A program made the translations under genes and the position numbers. Below are positions 7,679 to 15,145 of a stretch of DNA of 31,224 bases, one piece after another (the stretch's first letter is position 1; every line of letters starts with the position of its first letter). The DNA is from an uncultured Eubacteriales bacterium. GTDB lineage: Bacteria; Bacillota; Clostridia; Oscillospirales; Butyricicoccaceae. The notes under the pieces were generated by a model. The model saw nothing but the letters and a program-made list of their open reading frames with translations. It was not told where the DNA came from and made no database searches. Location: NCBI GenBank assembly GCA_910579575.1, contig CAJTUM010000020.1, positions 1 to 31,224 on the forward strand. The letters are read 5' to 3'.

Positions 7679-8689
7679 CTAAATCAGATGCCCCCGAACG
7701 CCAAAATAGGAAAAGACGCACATCGCCGCGGTGACGGCGGAAAACACAAACACAATCTTCCTTTCGCTCCAACCGCATTTTTCAAAATGGTGGTGCAGCG
7801 GCGCCATGCGAAATAAGCGTCTGCCCTTCCCAAAAATACGGCGGGTCAGCTTAAAATACCCTACCTGGATAATATCTGCCAGAGTTTCCACGATATAGAT
7901 AACGCCCACTGGAACCAGGATCAGCGGCATATCGCAGGCAAAGGCCATGCCGCAAACCGCGCCCCCCAAAAACAGAGAGCCTGTGTCGCCCATAAAGACC
8001 CGGGCCGGGTTTTTGTTATACAGCAAAAACCCCAACAACCCGCCCAACAGACCGGCAGAAAACGCCGCGGAAACGTCGGCCAGCAGCAAAAAGACCCCGG
8101 TGAAAAAGGCGGCCACAATAGCCGTCACCGAAGCGGCCAAGCCGTCGATGCCGTCCGTCAGGTTGACGGCGTTGACCGCGCCTACGATGACGAAAATGGC
8201 GCAAGGCAGATAAAGGCTCCAGGGCAACGCCAAAGTCTGGTCCCAAAAGGGGATATAGACCTGGCCTGTCAGATAACCCAAGGACCGCAGAGCGGTGACA
8301 AACAGCGCCGCGGCGGCGATTTGCAGCAACAGCTTTTGCAGCGGCGTCAGGCCCTGGTTCTGCTTTTTTTTGATTTTGGCATAGTCGTCGATCAGCCCAA
8401 TCAAGCCAAAAACGGCGGAAAAGGCAAAAATCATAGCCGGCTTAAAATCCCCCGCTGTCATAATCGCGGGAAAACAAGCGCACAAAGCGGCCAGCAGCGC
8501 CAAAATAAAAATCACGCCGCCCATAGTGGGCGTATGCTGTTTTTTCATGTGCCAGGTAGGTCCGTCTTCCAGTATTTTTTGGCCGAACTTCATTTTTTTC
8601 AACAACCGTATCACCGGCGCCCCCAAAACCGCGGCGGCCAAAAAAGCCGTCCCGCAGGCGCACAGAGCCGTTATCGCCATTGTATTCAT
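7679..8689 (-). CDS. mraY: Phospho-MurNAc-pentapeptide transferase MraY
   Basis: MraY transfers phospho-MurNAc-pentapeptide to undecaprenyl phosphate, forming lipid I in the membrane. The 336-aa product has about ten membrane segments and the invariant motifs of the family: GPTWHMKKQHTPTMGG near the N-terminus, DDYAK (Mg-binding Asp pair), NLTDGIDGLA, FMGDTGSL and the histidine loop APLHHHFE. The start is ATG 8689 (MNTMAIT), with AGGGGA 6-7 nt upstream; an in-frame ATG 23 codons earlier lies in the GC-rich intergenic hairpin region and has no support. It lies between murE and ftsW, but murF (before it) and murD (after it), usual at these places, are missing. Confidence 0.97.
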   Translation of the reverse strand: MNTMAITALCACGTAFLAAAVLGAPVIRLLKKMKFGQKILEDGPTWHMKKQHTPTMGGVIFILALLAALCACFPAIMTAGDFKPAMIFAFSAVFGLIGLIDDYAKIKKKQNQGLTPLQKLLLQIAAAALFVTALRSLGYLTGQVYIPFWDQTLALPWSLYLPCAIFVIVGAVNAVNLTDGIDGLAASVTAIVAAFFTGVFLLLADVSAAFSAGLLGGLLGFLLYNKNPARVFMGDTGSLFLGGAVCGMAFACDMPLILVPVGVIYIVETLADIIQVGYFKLTRRIFGKGRRLFRMAPLHHHFEKCGWSERKIVFVFSAVTAAMCVFSYFGVRGHLI

Positions 8690-8744
8690 GGTATTTCCCC
8701 TGTCTGATGGTTTTGCCTGGAGCCGCCCCCGCAAGCATGGGGAT

Positions 8745-8772
8745 GCGCGCCGCGCCAAACGGCGCCGCGCGC
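8745..8772 (-). promoter_or_regulatory. Very GC-rich hairpin in the murE-mraY gap
   Basis: Twelve-base arms (8745-8756 and 8761-8772) pair with a single mismatch around the loop AAAC. An outer pairing GGGGA/TCCCC extends it. There is no T-run, so it is more likely an RNA stability or processing element, or DNA-level scar, than a terminator. It occupies the interval where murF stands in most dcw clusters. Confidence 0.4.
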
Positions 8773-8805
8773 GGGTTGCGTCCCCTATGTCCTGCTTCCT
8801 CGGTT

Positions 8806-10260
8806 TTATGCTTTCTCTTTCCCAGCGAAATATTTGGCCACTTCTTCCCGTTCGTCCAGATGATGCTTGACGCCGTCGATCTCCTGATACGTCTCGTGGC
8901 CCTTGCCCATCAACACCACAACGTCCCCAGCCTTGGCGCTGTCCAGAGCGTGGACGATGGCGGCCCGCCGGTCGTCGATCACCGTCACAGAGCTTTTAGC
9001 GCCCTTCATGCCGGGTAAAATCTCTTCAATAATCGCTCGCGGATCCTCTGAGCGAGGGTTATCCGAGGTGACAATGCAAAAATCCGCCAGCTCCGCCGCG
9101 GCTTTGCCCATCAGCGGGCGCTTGGTCCGGTCCCGGTCGCCGCCGCAGCCGAAGAGGGCGATAACCCGCCCTTTGGCAAAGCCCCGCACAGCCTTCAGAA
9201 TGTTCTGGACGCTGTCCGGCGAATGGGCGTAATCGATGACGACGGTATAATCGGCAGGGGTCGGCACAACCTCCGCCCGGCCCTTGACGCCCGGCGTATG
9301 GCGCATAGCCACCGCGATATCGGCCAAAGAGAGGCCCAGCGTCAAGCAGCAAGCCGCCGCCGCCAAAGCGTTGTAAACAGAAAACATTCCTGGGATCCCC
9401 AAGCTGATGCGGCTGATGGAGCCCTCCACCACCGCTTCAAATTCCACCCGGTCGGCCTTCAGGTTTACATTTTTGGCCACTAAATCCGCTCCGTCCGATT
9501 TGACGGAATAGGTCTGGAATTGGCAGGATCCGCTTTTCAGCAGCTTTTCCGCCGCTCCGTCGTCCAGATTGACGACGCCATAGCGACATACGGAAAACAG
9601 GCGGCTTTTTGCCTCCAGATAGTTTTCCATCGTTTCATGGAAATCCAAATGATCGCGAGAGAAATTGGTGAATACTCCGGTTTCAAACTGGACGCCATAG
9701 ACCCGGTCCAGGGCCAAAGCGTGAGAAGAAACCTCCATCACAGCATATTCGCAACCAGCTTCCTTCATCTGGCTCAGCAGACTGAATACCTCATAAGATT
9801 CCGGCGTGGTTCGCTCGGCGGGCAGCTCCTGGCCGCCGATAAAATTGGCGTTGGTGCCCATCAGGCCCACCTTTTTGCCTGTCGCCTGCTCCAGTATGGA
9901 TTTAATCAGCATCGTGACAGTGGTTTTGCCATTGGTGCCCGTAACGCCGATCACCTTCAGATCCTGAGCCGGATGATGGAAAAAGTTATCGCTGATTTTG
10001 GCCAGCGCCAGTCGGGAATCGCCTACCAGCGCATAGGGGACGCTGATTTCCGGCGGAGTTTCACAGACAACCAGCGCGGCGCCTTTTTCCACAGCCTGGG
10101 CAATGTACTTATGTCCGTCTGTGCGGAAACCGGCCACCGCCACAAAAACGTTTCCGGGCTCCACCTTTCGGGAATCATAGCTGACGCCTGTAATTTCCAT
10201 ATCCTGTTCGCAGGCATACTTGATCACATTCACATTGCTGAGTAATTCAATGACCTTCAT
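8806..10260 (-). CDS. murE: UDP-MurNAc-tripeptide synthetase MurE (meso-DAP type)
   Basis: MurE is the cytosolic ATP-dependent ligase that adds the third residue to UDP-MurNAc-L-Ala-D-Glu. The 484-aa protein has the Mur ligase P-loop GTNGKTT (108-114), the central MEVSSHALALDR segment, and the C-terminal DNPR motif (400-403). Established knowledge links DNPR to meso-diaminopimelate rather than L-lysine, so the peptidoglycan is inferred to be mDAP type. The start is ATG 10260 with AGGAAGG upstream. The gene is 49 bases after the PBP gene and 116 bases before mraY. The expected next gene, murF, is not in the window. Confidence 0.97.
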   Translation of the reverse strand: MKVIELLSNVNVIKYACEQDMEITGVSYDSRKVEPGNVFVAVAGFRTDGHKYIAQAVEKGAALVVCETPPEISVPYALVGDSRLALAKISDNFFHHPAQDLKVIGVTGTNGKTTVTMLIKSILEQATGKKVGLMGTNANFIGGQELPAERTTPESYEVFSLLSQMKEAGCEYAVMEVSSHALALDRVYGVQFETGVFTNFSRDHLDFHETMENYLEAKSRLFSVCRYGVVNLDDGAAEKLLKSGSCQFQTYSVKSDGADLVAKNVNLKADRVEFEAVVEGSISRISLGIPGMFSVYNALAAAACCLTLGLSLADIAVAMRHTPGVKGRAEVVPTPADYTVVIDYAHSPDSVQNILKAVRGFAKGRVIALFGCGGDRDRTKRPLMGKAAAELADFCIVTSDNPRSEDPRAIIEEILPGMKGAKSSVTVIDDRRAAIVHALDSAKAGDVVVLMGKGHETYQEIDGVKHHLDEREEVAKYFAGKEKA

Positions 10261-10309
10261 TGTGCCACCTTCCTGTCTTTCTGTCGTTCGTTCTATCTCT
10301 GTTCGCCGC

Positions 10310-12607
10310 CTATTCGGCTCTCTGGTCCATATCGGTAAATTCGACTGTAATCACCGTCCCCATTACGGCCTGGCCTGAGACGCTCTGCTTCGTGGCCATA
10401 ATATTGCCGCCGCTGTCGTCTGCGCCGTAGGTTTTCATATAAAATCCGGCCCGTTCCAGCTTGGCCTTGGCCGCCGAGACGGAAAGACCCGTCACATCGG
10501 GCACGTCGATAGGCTCTGTCGGGCGGGAACCGCCCATATACAACACAACTTGGGCTGTGGAGGGAATGGCCACGCCGCCCACAGGCGCCTGATCTGTCAC
10601 AACATCCCCGTCGCCCACCGTGCGGAAGCTCAGGCCGCTTTTACTCAGCTGGCTTTCCGCCTCGATCTGCGTCAATCCCACCACGTCCGGCGTGGGAATA
10701 TCCTTCCGCGCCAGCTCCTCGGACGTATAGGTGGGCTCCACGCCCAAATAGGGCAAGATATCTGCCATAATGCGGCGAACCACCGGCCCCGCCGTGATGC
10801 CGCCGGTTTTTTGCTGTACGCCTGGTTCGTCCAAAATCACCAGCACGGCGATTTTGGGGTCGTCTGCCGGGGCAAAGGCGATAAAGGAGGCGACCCGCAG
10901 GTCGTCCCTGCCGGTAGCGGCCTGTTTTGCCTTCTTTTCCGAAGTGCCGGTTTTGCCGGCGATGCGGTAGCCGGCCACATAGGCGTTTTTGCCGGTTCCC
11001 TTGCTGACCACCGTCTCCAAAATATCACACATCAAATCGGAGGTATCCTGGGAGATCACCTGCCGCACCACCGTAGGCTCCGTCCGCTGGACGATGGCGC
11101 CGTTGGAATCCAAAATCTCCTTGACCACATAGGGCTTCATCAGGTTGCCGCCGTTGGCCACGGCGGATACCGCCGTAATCAACTGAATCGGGGAAATCTG
11201 AAAATTCTGCCCAAAGCTGGCGGTAGCCAGGTCCACCTTGTTGGATAAAAACTGGCTTTCCGAGTGAAAAATGCTGGTTCCTTCGCCGGGCAGGTCAATG
11301 CCCGTGGGGGAGTCCAGCCCAAAGGCTTTATAATACTTCAAAAATTTCTCTGCGCCCACCGCCTGGCCAATGGAAATAAAGGCCGGATTGCAGGAATTTT
11401 GGATAGCCAGATAAAGGTTCTGGGTTTCATGGGTTCGGGGATACCGCCAGCACTTGATGGGCAAAGGCCACCCTTCCACCATAGCGTAGCCTGGGCAATA
11501 AAAGGTGCTGTTCACCGAAATAGCCTTTTCCTCCAGCGCCATGGACGCCGTAATGATTTTGAAGGTGGAACCAGGGTCGTATGTATCCGTCACTGCTTTG
11601 TTCTGCCATTGCGCCTGCAAAATCTCATTGCGCCGCGTCTTGTATTCCTCTTCGTCTGTAATGGCGGCCAGCTCCGCGGCCTCGGCTTCGTCGGCGATAA
11701 CAAAGGGCTGATTGGGGTCAAAATCCCCTTTGGTGGCCATGCCCAGGATAGCGCCGGTATCCACCTCCATCACAATGCCGGTAACCCGGTTGGCGGTCAG
11801 ATTGTCGTAGGCCGCAATTTCCAAATTCTTTTCCAGATAATGCTGAATCACCTCGTCGATGGTCAACACAAGGTCGTTGCCGTCCTGCGCTTCGTAATAC
11901 ATTTCGTAATCAAAGGGCATTTCCTCGCCCTGGGCGTTGGCCGCTCGAATCGCCCGGCCGGGCACGCCGGCCAGATATTGATCGTATTTCGCCTCGATGC
12001 CGGCCAATCCCTGGTTATCTGAGCCCACAAACCCCAACACCTGAGCGGCGAAATTGCCGAAGGGATAATACCGCTTGGCGTCCGGCGTCATGTAGATACT
12101 GGTGATTTCAGACTTTTTTTCCTGTCCTTCCTCCCGGTTTTTGTTGTAGGCCTGTATTTCTTTGTTGTATTGTTCTTTGAATGCCCGCACCTGGTCGGCG
12201 ATTTCCTTTTCCACCCGCCGGGCGATCACCTCGTAAGCGGAATTTTCTTTGGAGGCTTTGGCGTAGACGTCGTCATACTCCAGCCCCAGAATATCCGCCA
12301 AGTTTTGGGCAATGGCCTGGCGTTGCTCTTCGTCCTTGATTTTGCGGGGCTCCAGCGTCACCATTTCCACCGAGGCGCTGATAGCCAGCGGTTTCATATT
12401 GCAGTCGTATATCGTGCCTCGCAGAGGCTCGATCACCTTGTCCCTGGTCTGCTGTGCCACGGCTTTTTCCTCATAAAATTCATAATTCAGCACCTGAAGC
12501 TGAAAGAGGCGCCCCGCCACAATTAAAAACGCGCCCGCGCCCAGCACAGCCGCCGCAAACAACGTGCGCCGGCGCATCATGCTGTTGGCTTTTCTCGATT
12601 TAGCCAT
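10310..12607 (-). CDS. Class B penicillin-binding protein with two PASTA domains (FtsI/PBP2B/SpoVD family)
   Basis: This D,D-transpeptidase cross-links peptidoglycan at the septum or in the spore cortex. The 765-aa protein has a short cytoplasmic tail, one membrane anchor (about 14-36) and the pedestal domain (RGTIYD, 63-68). All three active-site motifs are present: STFK (nucleophile Ser347), SCN (405-407) and KTGT (552-555). Two C-terminal PASTA domains start near residues 638 and 700. Bacillus carries separate pbpB (two PASTA) and spoVD (one PASTA) genes side by side; here there is a single gene, so it may do both jobs. A sigma-E-like promoter lies just upstream, which favours a SpoVD-type role, at least in part (inference). 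The start is ATG 12607 with AGGTGAGG close upstream. Confidence 0.94.
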   Translation of the reverse strand: MAKSRKANSMMRRRTLFAAAVLGAGAFLIVAGRLFQLQVLNYEFYEEKAVAQQTRDKVIEPLRGTIYDCNMKPLAISASVEMVTLEPRKIKDEEQRQAIAQNLADILGLEYDDVYAKASKENSAYEVIARRVEKEIADQVRAFKEQYNKEIQAYNKNREEGQEKKSEITSIYMTPDAKRYYPFGNFAAQVLGFVGSDNQGLAGIEAKYDQYLAGVPGRAIRAANAQGEEMPFDYEMYYEAQDGNDLVLTIDEVIQHYLEKNLEIAAYDNLTANRVTGIVMEVDTGAILGMATKGDFDPNQPFVIADEAEAAELAAITDEEEYKTRRNEILQAQWQNKAVTDTYDPGSTFKIITASMALEEKAISVNSTFYCPGYAMVEGWPLPIKCWRYPRTHETQNLYLAIQNSCNPAFISIGQAVGAEKFLKYYKAFGLDSPTGIDLPGEGTSIFHSESQFLSNKVDLATASFGQNFQISPIQLITAVSAVANGGNLMKPYVVKEILDSNGAIVQRTEPTVVRQVISQDTSDLMCDILETVVSKGTGKNAYVAGYRIAGKTGTSEKKAKQAATGRDDLRVASFIAFAPADDPKIAVLVILDEPGVQQKTGGITAGPVVRRIMADILPYLGVEPTYTSEELARKDIPTPDVVGLTQIEAESQLSKSGLSFRTVGDGDVVTDQAPVGGVAIPSTAQVVLYMGGSRPTEPIDVPDVTGLSVSAAKAKLERAGFYMKTYGADDSGGNIMATKQSVSGQAVMGTVITVEFTDMDQRAE

Positions 12608-12675
12608 AAAACCTCACCTATCTATTAAAAAATGAGAGCAAGAAACACTTTTTCACGTCGCTTACCCTCACCCTC

Positions 12676-12705
12676 ATTATATCGCTCTTTCTATTTCAAA
12701 TATTC
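12676..12705 (-). promoter_or_regulatory. Sigma-E-like (sporulation) promoter upstream of the PBP gene
   Basis: On the minus strand GAATATT (12699-12705), within the last codons of ftsL, is followed after 15 bp by GATATAAT (12676-12683). The Bacillus mother-cell sigma-E consensus is roughly KMATATT, 14-15 bp, CATACAnT: the -35 matches fully and the -10 differs at two positions. The TATAAT alone could be a sigma-A -10, but there is no sigma-A -35 at 17 bp. Confidence 0.4.
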
Positions 12706-13317
12706 CAACATCGCGCTGAAATTTTGAGCCGCTTGCCCGGCGGCTTGGAAGTTTCCCTCCGCCGGCGTTTCCGTCAGCTGAGCTTCTCCCTCTGCCGGCG
12801 CTTTCTCCTGGTCTTCCTTTCCCAGCAAGCTCTTGATCAGCCCGCTCACAAAGGCCGGGGCCCCGCCGCCATCTTCCGGAATTTCCACCAAATCCGCCTG
12901 CGAAAGATCCAAATATTCCACTTGGCTTTTGTCCGCCTTGACCATGCCCAACGCGTTGCGTGCTCGGTCTTCCACATAGGAAAGGTTAAAAACTTGCTCC
13001 CGCCTGGCCTCCAGAGCCTTTCCGTCGCTTTCCAAAGACTCCAGATTCTGTTTCAGCTTGGCGTTTTGCCCGGTCAACTCCGTCACCTTCATATAATGGA
13101 ACACAATGACCAGCAGCGTGGCAAAAACGCCGCAGCAGAGGACGGCGTATTTTCCATAAGGCGCTTTGCGCTTGCTCGGCCGCCCTTGGGGGTCTCTCCG
13201 CTCCTCGGGGCGGCGTTGAGGAGGCGGCGGCGTTGGCCGGGGAACCGGCGTGGGGTAATAAGCCGGCCTTTCCGGGGCGGCGCTCTTTCTGGCGGCTGAA
13301 GAGCCTCTTGTGGCCAT
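12691..13317 (-). CDS. ftsL: FtsL-like bitopic division protein with long C-terminal extension
   Basis: FtsL forms a coiled-coil complex with DivIC and DivIB in the divisome. The 208-aa product has a proline- and arginine-rich cytoplasmic tail (1-52), one membrane segment (about 54-74, YAVLCCGVFATLLVIVFHY), a leucine-heptad coiled coil (about 77-112) and the short conserved VEDRARNALGMVKADKSQVEYL stretch typical of FtsL/DivIC. It is identified mainly by position between rsmH and the PBP gene plus this architecture, as primary sequence is poorly conserved. At 208 residues it is much longer than the usual 110-130; the extra 70 or so residues after the core are Glu/Ala/Gln-rich and probably disordered. 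The start is ATG 13317 with AAGGAGG 9 nt upstream. Confidence 0.85.
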   Translation of the reverse strand: MATRGSSAARKSAAPERPAYYPTPVPRPTPPPPQRRPEERRDPQGRPSKRKAPYGKYAVLCCGVFATLLVIVFHYMKVTELTGQNAKLKQNLESLESDGKALEARREQVFNLSYVEDRARNALGMVKADKSQVEYLDLSQADLVEIPEDGGGAPAFVSGLIKSLLGKEDQEKAPAEGEAQLTETPAEGNFQAAGQAAQNFSAMLEYLK

Positions 13318-13331
13318 GGCGGTTCGCCTCC

Positions 13332-14276
13332 TTACAATTTTTCCGCCGCCCGCAGCTTAGCCGAGCGGGCCCTTGGGTTTTGCTCCATCTCCTCCTTGTC
13401 GGGCAAGATCACGCCCTTGTGCAGCAGCTTGATCTGGGGTTTTCTGCCGCATACGCACACAGGAAACTCCGGCGGACAAACGCAGCCTTTGGCCTGCTGG
13501 GCGAACACTCGCTTGACAATCCGATCTTCCAAGGAATGAAAGCTGATTACCGCCGCGCGCCCTCCCGTGTTCAGCAAGCCAAGACCGTCGTTTAAAGCTT
13601 GCTCCACCGCCTGCAGCTCTCCATTGACCTCGATGCGGATGGCCTGAAAACTGCGCTTGGCCGGGTGTTGCTTTTCCCGCAGGGCCTGGGGCGGCAGGGC
13701 GCCGCGGATAATCTCCGCCAACTCCAAGGTCGTTTCAATGGGTCGCTCTTCCCGGCGCCGAACAATGGCCGCCGCCACGCGGCCGCTGTACCGCTCCTCC
13801 CCATACTCCCAGAGCAGCTGCCGCAGCCGCTGCTGCGAATACTTATTGACGACTTCCCGAGCCGTCAAGGCTTGTCCCCTGTCCATCCGCATATCCAACG
13901 GGGCGTCGGTCTTATAAGAGAAGCCCCGGCGGCTGTTGTCAAGTTGATATGACGACACTCCCAGGTCAAAAAGAATCCCATCCGGCCTGGGGGCGGAAAG
14001 CTCCGCCAGCGCCTGAGCCATCCGGGCAAAATTGCTTTGGATAAAAACCACTTTTTCCAAATGCCCCGCCAGCCGTTTCCGGGCCGCGTCCAGAGCCTCC
14101 TGGTCTCGATCAAAGCAAAACAGCCGGCCGCCGGGGCCCAATCTTTCCGCTATCAGCAGGGAATGGCCTCCGCCGCCGGTAGTGGCGTCGATATACGCGC
14201 CGTCCGGCCGAACGTTCAGCGCCTCGATACAGGGGCCGGCCAACACGGAAATATGTGAAAATTCGATATCGCCCAC
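13332..14276 (-). CDS. rsmH: 16S rRNA (cytosine1402-N4)-methyltransferase RsmH (MraW)
   Basis: RsmH methylates N4 of C1402 in the ribosomal P site using S-adenosylmethionine. The 314-aa product has the start-proximal FSHISVL, the SAM loop DATTGGGGHS (about 31-40), FDLGVSSYQLDN, the RGFSYKTDAPLDMRMD segment and ISFHSLEDRIVK, all hallmarks of the family. The start is unsettled: GTG 14276 directly abuts a GGAGAGG site with no spacer, while an in-frame ATC three codons on would have 9 nt spacing and give the usual short N-terminus. The gene lies 62 bases after mraZ and 14 bases before ftsL. Confidence 0.96.
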   Translation of the reverse strand: MGDIEFSHISVLAGPCIEALNVRPDGAYIDATTGGGGHSLLIAERLGPGGRLFCFDRDQEALDAARKRLAGHLEKVVFIQSNFARMAQALAELSAPRPDGILFDLGVSSYQLDNSRRGFSYKTDAPLDMRMDRGQALTAREVVNKYSQQRLRQLLWEYGEERYSGRVAAAIVRRREERPIETTLELAEIIRGALPPQALREKQHPAKRSFQAIRIEVNGELQAVEQALNDGLGLLNTGGRAAVISFHSLEDRIVKRVFAQQAKGCVCPPEFPVCVCGRKPQIKLLHKGVILPDKEEMEQNPRARSAKLRAAEKL

Positions 14277-14338
14277 CCTCTCCAGGGCCAGCGCCCCTTG
14301 TGAAATGCTGAAAAGGCAAAAATCAGGCCGCCGAGCAA

Positions 14339-14755
14339 TCAGAAGCCAAGCTCTTCCATAGCTTGGGCTATGGCCTCCGGGGTCAGCGCCCCGTTATAGC
14401 GCAGCCACCTGTCGGTATCCCAAATCTCCGCCCGACCGGAAACGCCGATCACCGTAACGTCTTTCGTCAGACCAGCATATTGCCGCAGGTTTTGAGGGAT
14501 AACCACTCGTCCCTGGGCGTCTGGCGCGCAATCCGCCGCGCTGGAGAAAAAGAAGCGCTGCAAATCCCGGGATTTGGACATAGGCAGCCCGTTGATTTTA
14601 TCTTCCAATATACTCCATGCCTGCATGGAGTATAAAAACAAACATCCGTCCAGCCCTTTTGTAGCCACAAAGGCAGAACCTAGGCTTTCTCGGAGCTTAG
14701 CGGGGATAAACAAGCGGCCCTTGGCGTCGATACTGTGTTGGTATTCGCCTCTCAC
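14339..14755 (-). CDS. mraZ: Transcriptional regulator MraZ
   Basis: MraZ is a double AbrB-fold DNA-binding protein that forms ring-shaped oligomers and represses, or tunes, its own dcw operon. The 138-aa product has two matching half-motifs, DAKGRLFIPAKLRE (10-23) and DAQGRVVIPQNLRQ (about 79-92), one per AbrB fold. The start codon is GTG 14755 with GAGGAGG 9 nt upstream. It is the first gene of the dcw operon. Two AAAGTG boxes lie between its promoter and its start, so autoregulation is likely. Confidence 0.97.
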   Translation of the reverse strand: MRGEYQHSIDAKGRLFIPAKLRESLGSAFVATKGLDGCLFLYSMQAWSILEDKINGLPMSKSRDLQRFFFSSAADCAPDAQGRVVIPQNLRQYAGLTKDVTVIGVSGRAEIWDTDRWLRYNGALTPEAIAQAMEELGF

Positions 14756-14795
14756 CCGCTCGCGCCTCCTCGGGGGCCGTTGTGGTACGCTTCAC

Positions 14796-14811
14796 CACTT
14801 TCCGCCACTTT
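14796..14811 (-). promoter_or_regulatory. MraZ boxes: two AAAGTG direct repeats
   Basis: On the minus strand AAAGTG occurs at 14806-14811 and 14796-14801, a 10-bp period (one helical turn, 4-bp spacer). AAAGTG-type direct repeats are the MraZ operator known in Mollicutes and inferred in other Firmicutes. They begin about 9 bp downstream of the -10, at the transcription start, where a bound ring would block initiation. Confidence 0.8.
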
Positions 14812-14819
14812 ATTCTTTC

Positions 14820-14848
14820 ATTATACCGTCGAGCCCCTTGAATTGCAA
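14820..14848 (-). promoter_or_regulatory. Sigma-A promoter of the dcw operon
   Basis: TTGCAA (14843-14848), a 17-bp spacer and a perfect TATAAT (14820-14825) on the minus strand. The predicted start near 14812-14814 falls at the upstream MraZ box and leaves a leader of about 57 nt to the mraZ GTG. Phased A-tracts lie immediately upstream. Confidence 0.85.
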
Positions 14849-15106
14849 TAGCCTTTCCGTAATTATTTTTTGCGATAAAACCCCTTTTTTGCGCAAAAAT
14901 CGACTCTTTTTTGCACAACAAACAAACGTTCTTTTGACTTTTCCCTTTTTCGACTGCCCTACAAACGCCTGTTTTATTTCCTGTTTTTGTTCGTTTCGTT
15001 TATTTGTTCCCTTTTCTTTGGCCAACTGTTTCCGGCAGCGTCCCATCCGTCCTGTTCGCCAGCTTTTCAAAAGCGCGTTTTGCTCGGCGTTCGCCTATCT
15101 GGGCGC
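14849..15106. other. Gene-free, AT-rich spacer with phased A-tracts upstream of the dcw promoter
   Basis: Together with the promoter and leader this forms a 390-base gene-free interval. The segment is markedly richer in A/T than the coding DNA around it. Runs of six T on the plus strand (14866-14871, 14885-14890, 14907-14912), each followed by GCR, repeat every 19-22 bp, about two helical turns. Further short T-runs follow to about 15010. Open frames across it on both strands lack ribosome sites and look accidental. Confidence 0.5.
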
Positions 15107-15138
15107 AAAAAAAGGCCGGCTGAGGCGGCCGGCCTTTT
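15107..15138 (-). terminator. Strong intrinsic terminator ending the HPr-uvrC-rsmD-coaD unit
   Basis: A perfect GGCCGGC stem (15114-15120 with 15128-15134) and 7-nt loop are followed on the minus strand by seven T (15107-15113). Flanking A:T pairs lengthen the stem. It starts 8 bases beyond the stop of the coiled-coil gene. The plus-strand side also has a T-run, so it could work both ways. Confidence 0.9.
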
Positions 15139-15145
15139 GTGTTTT

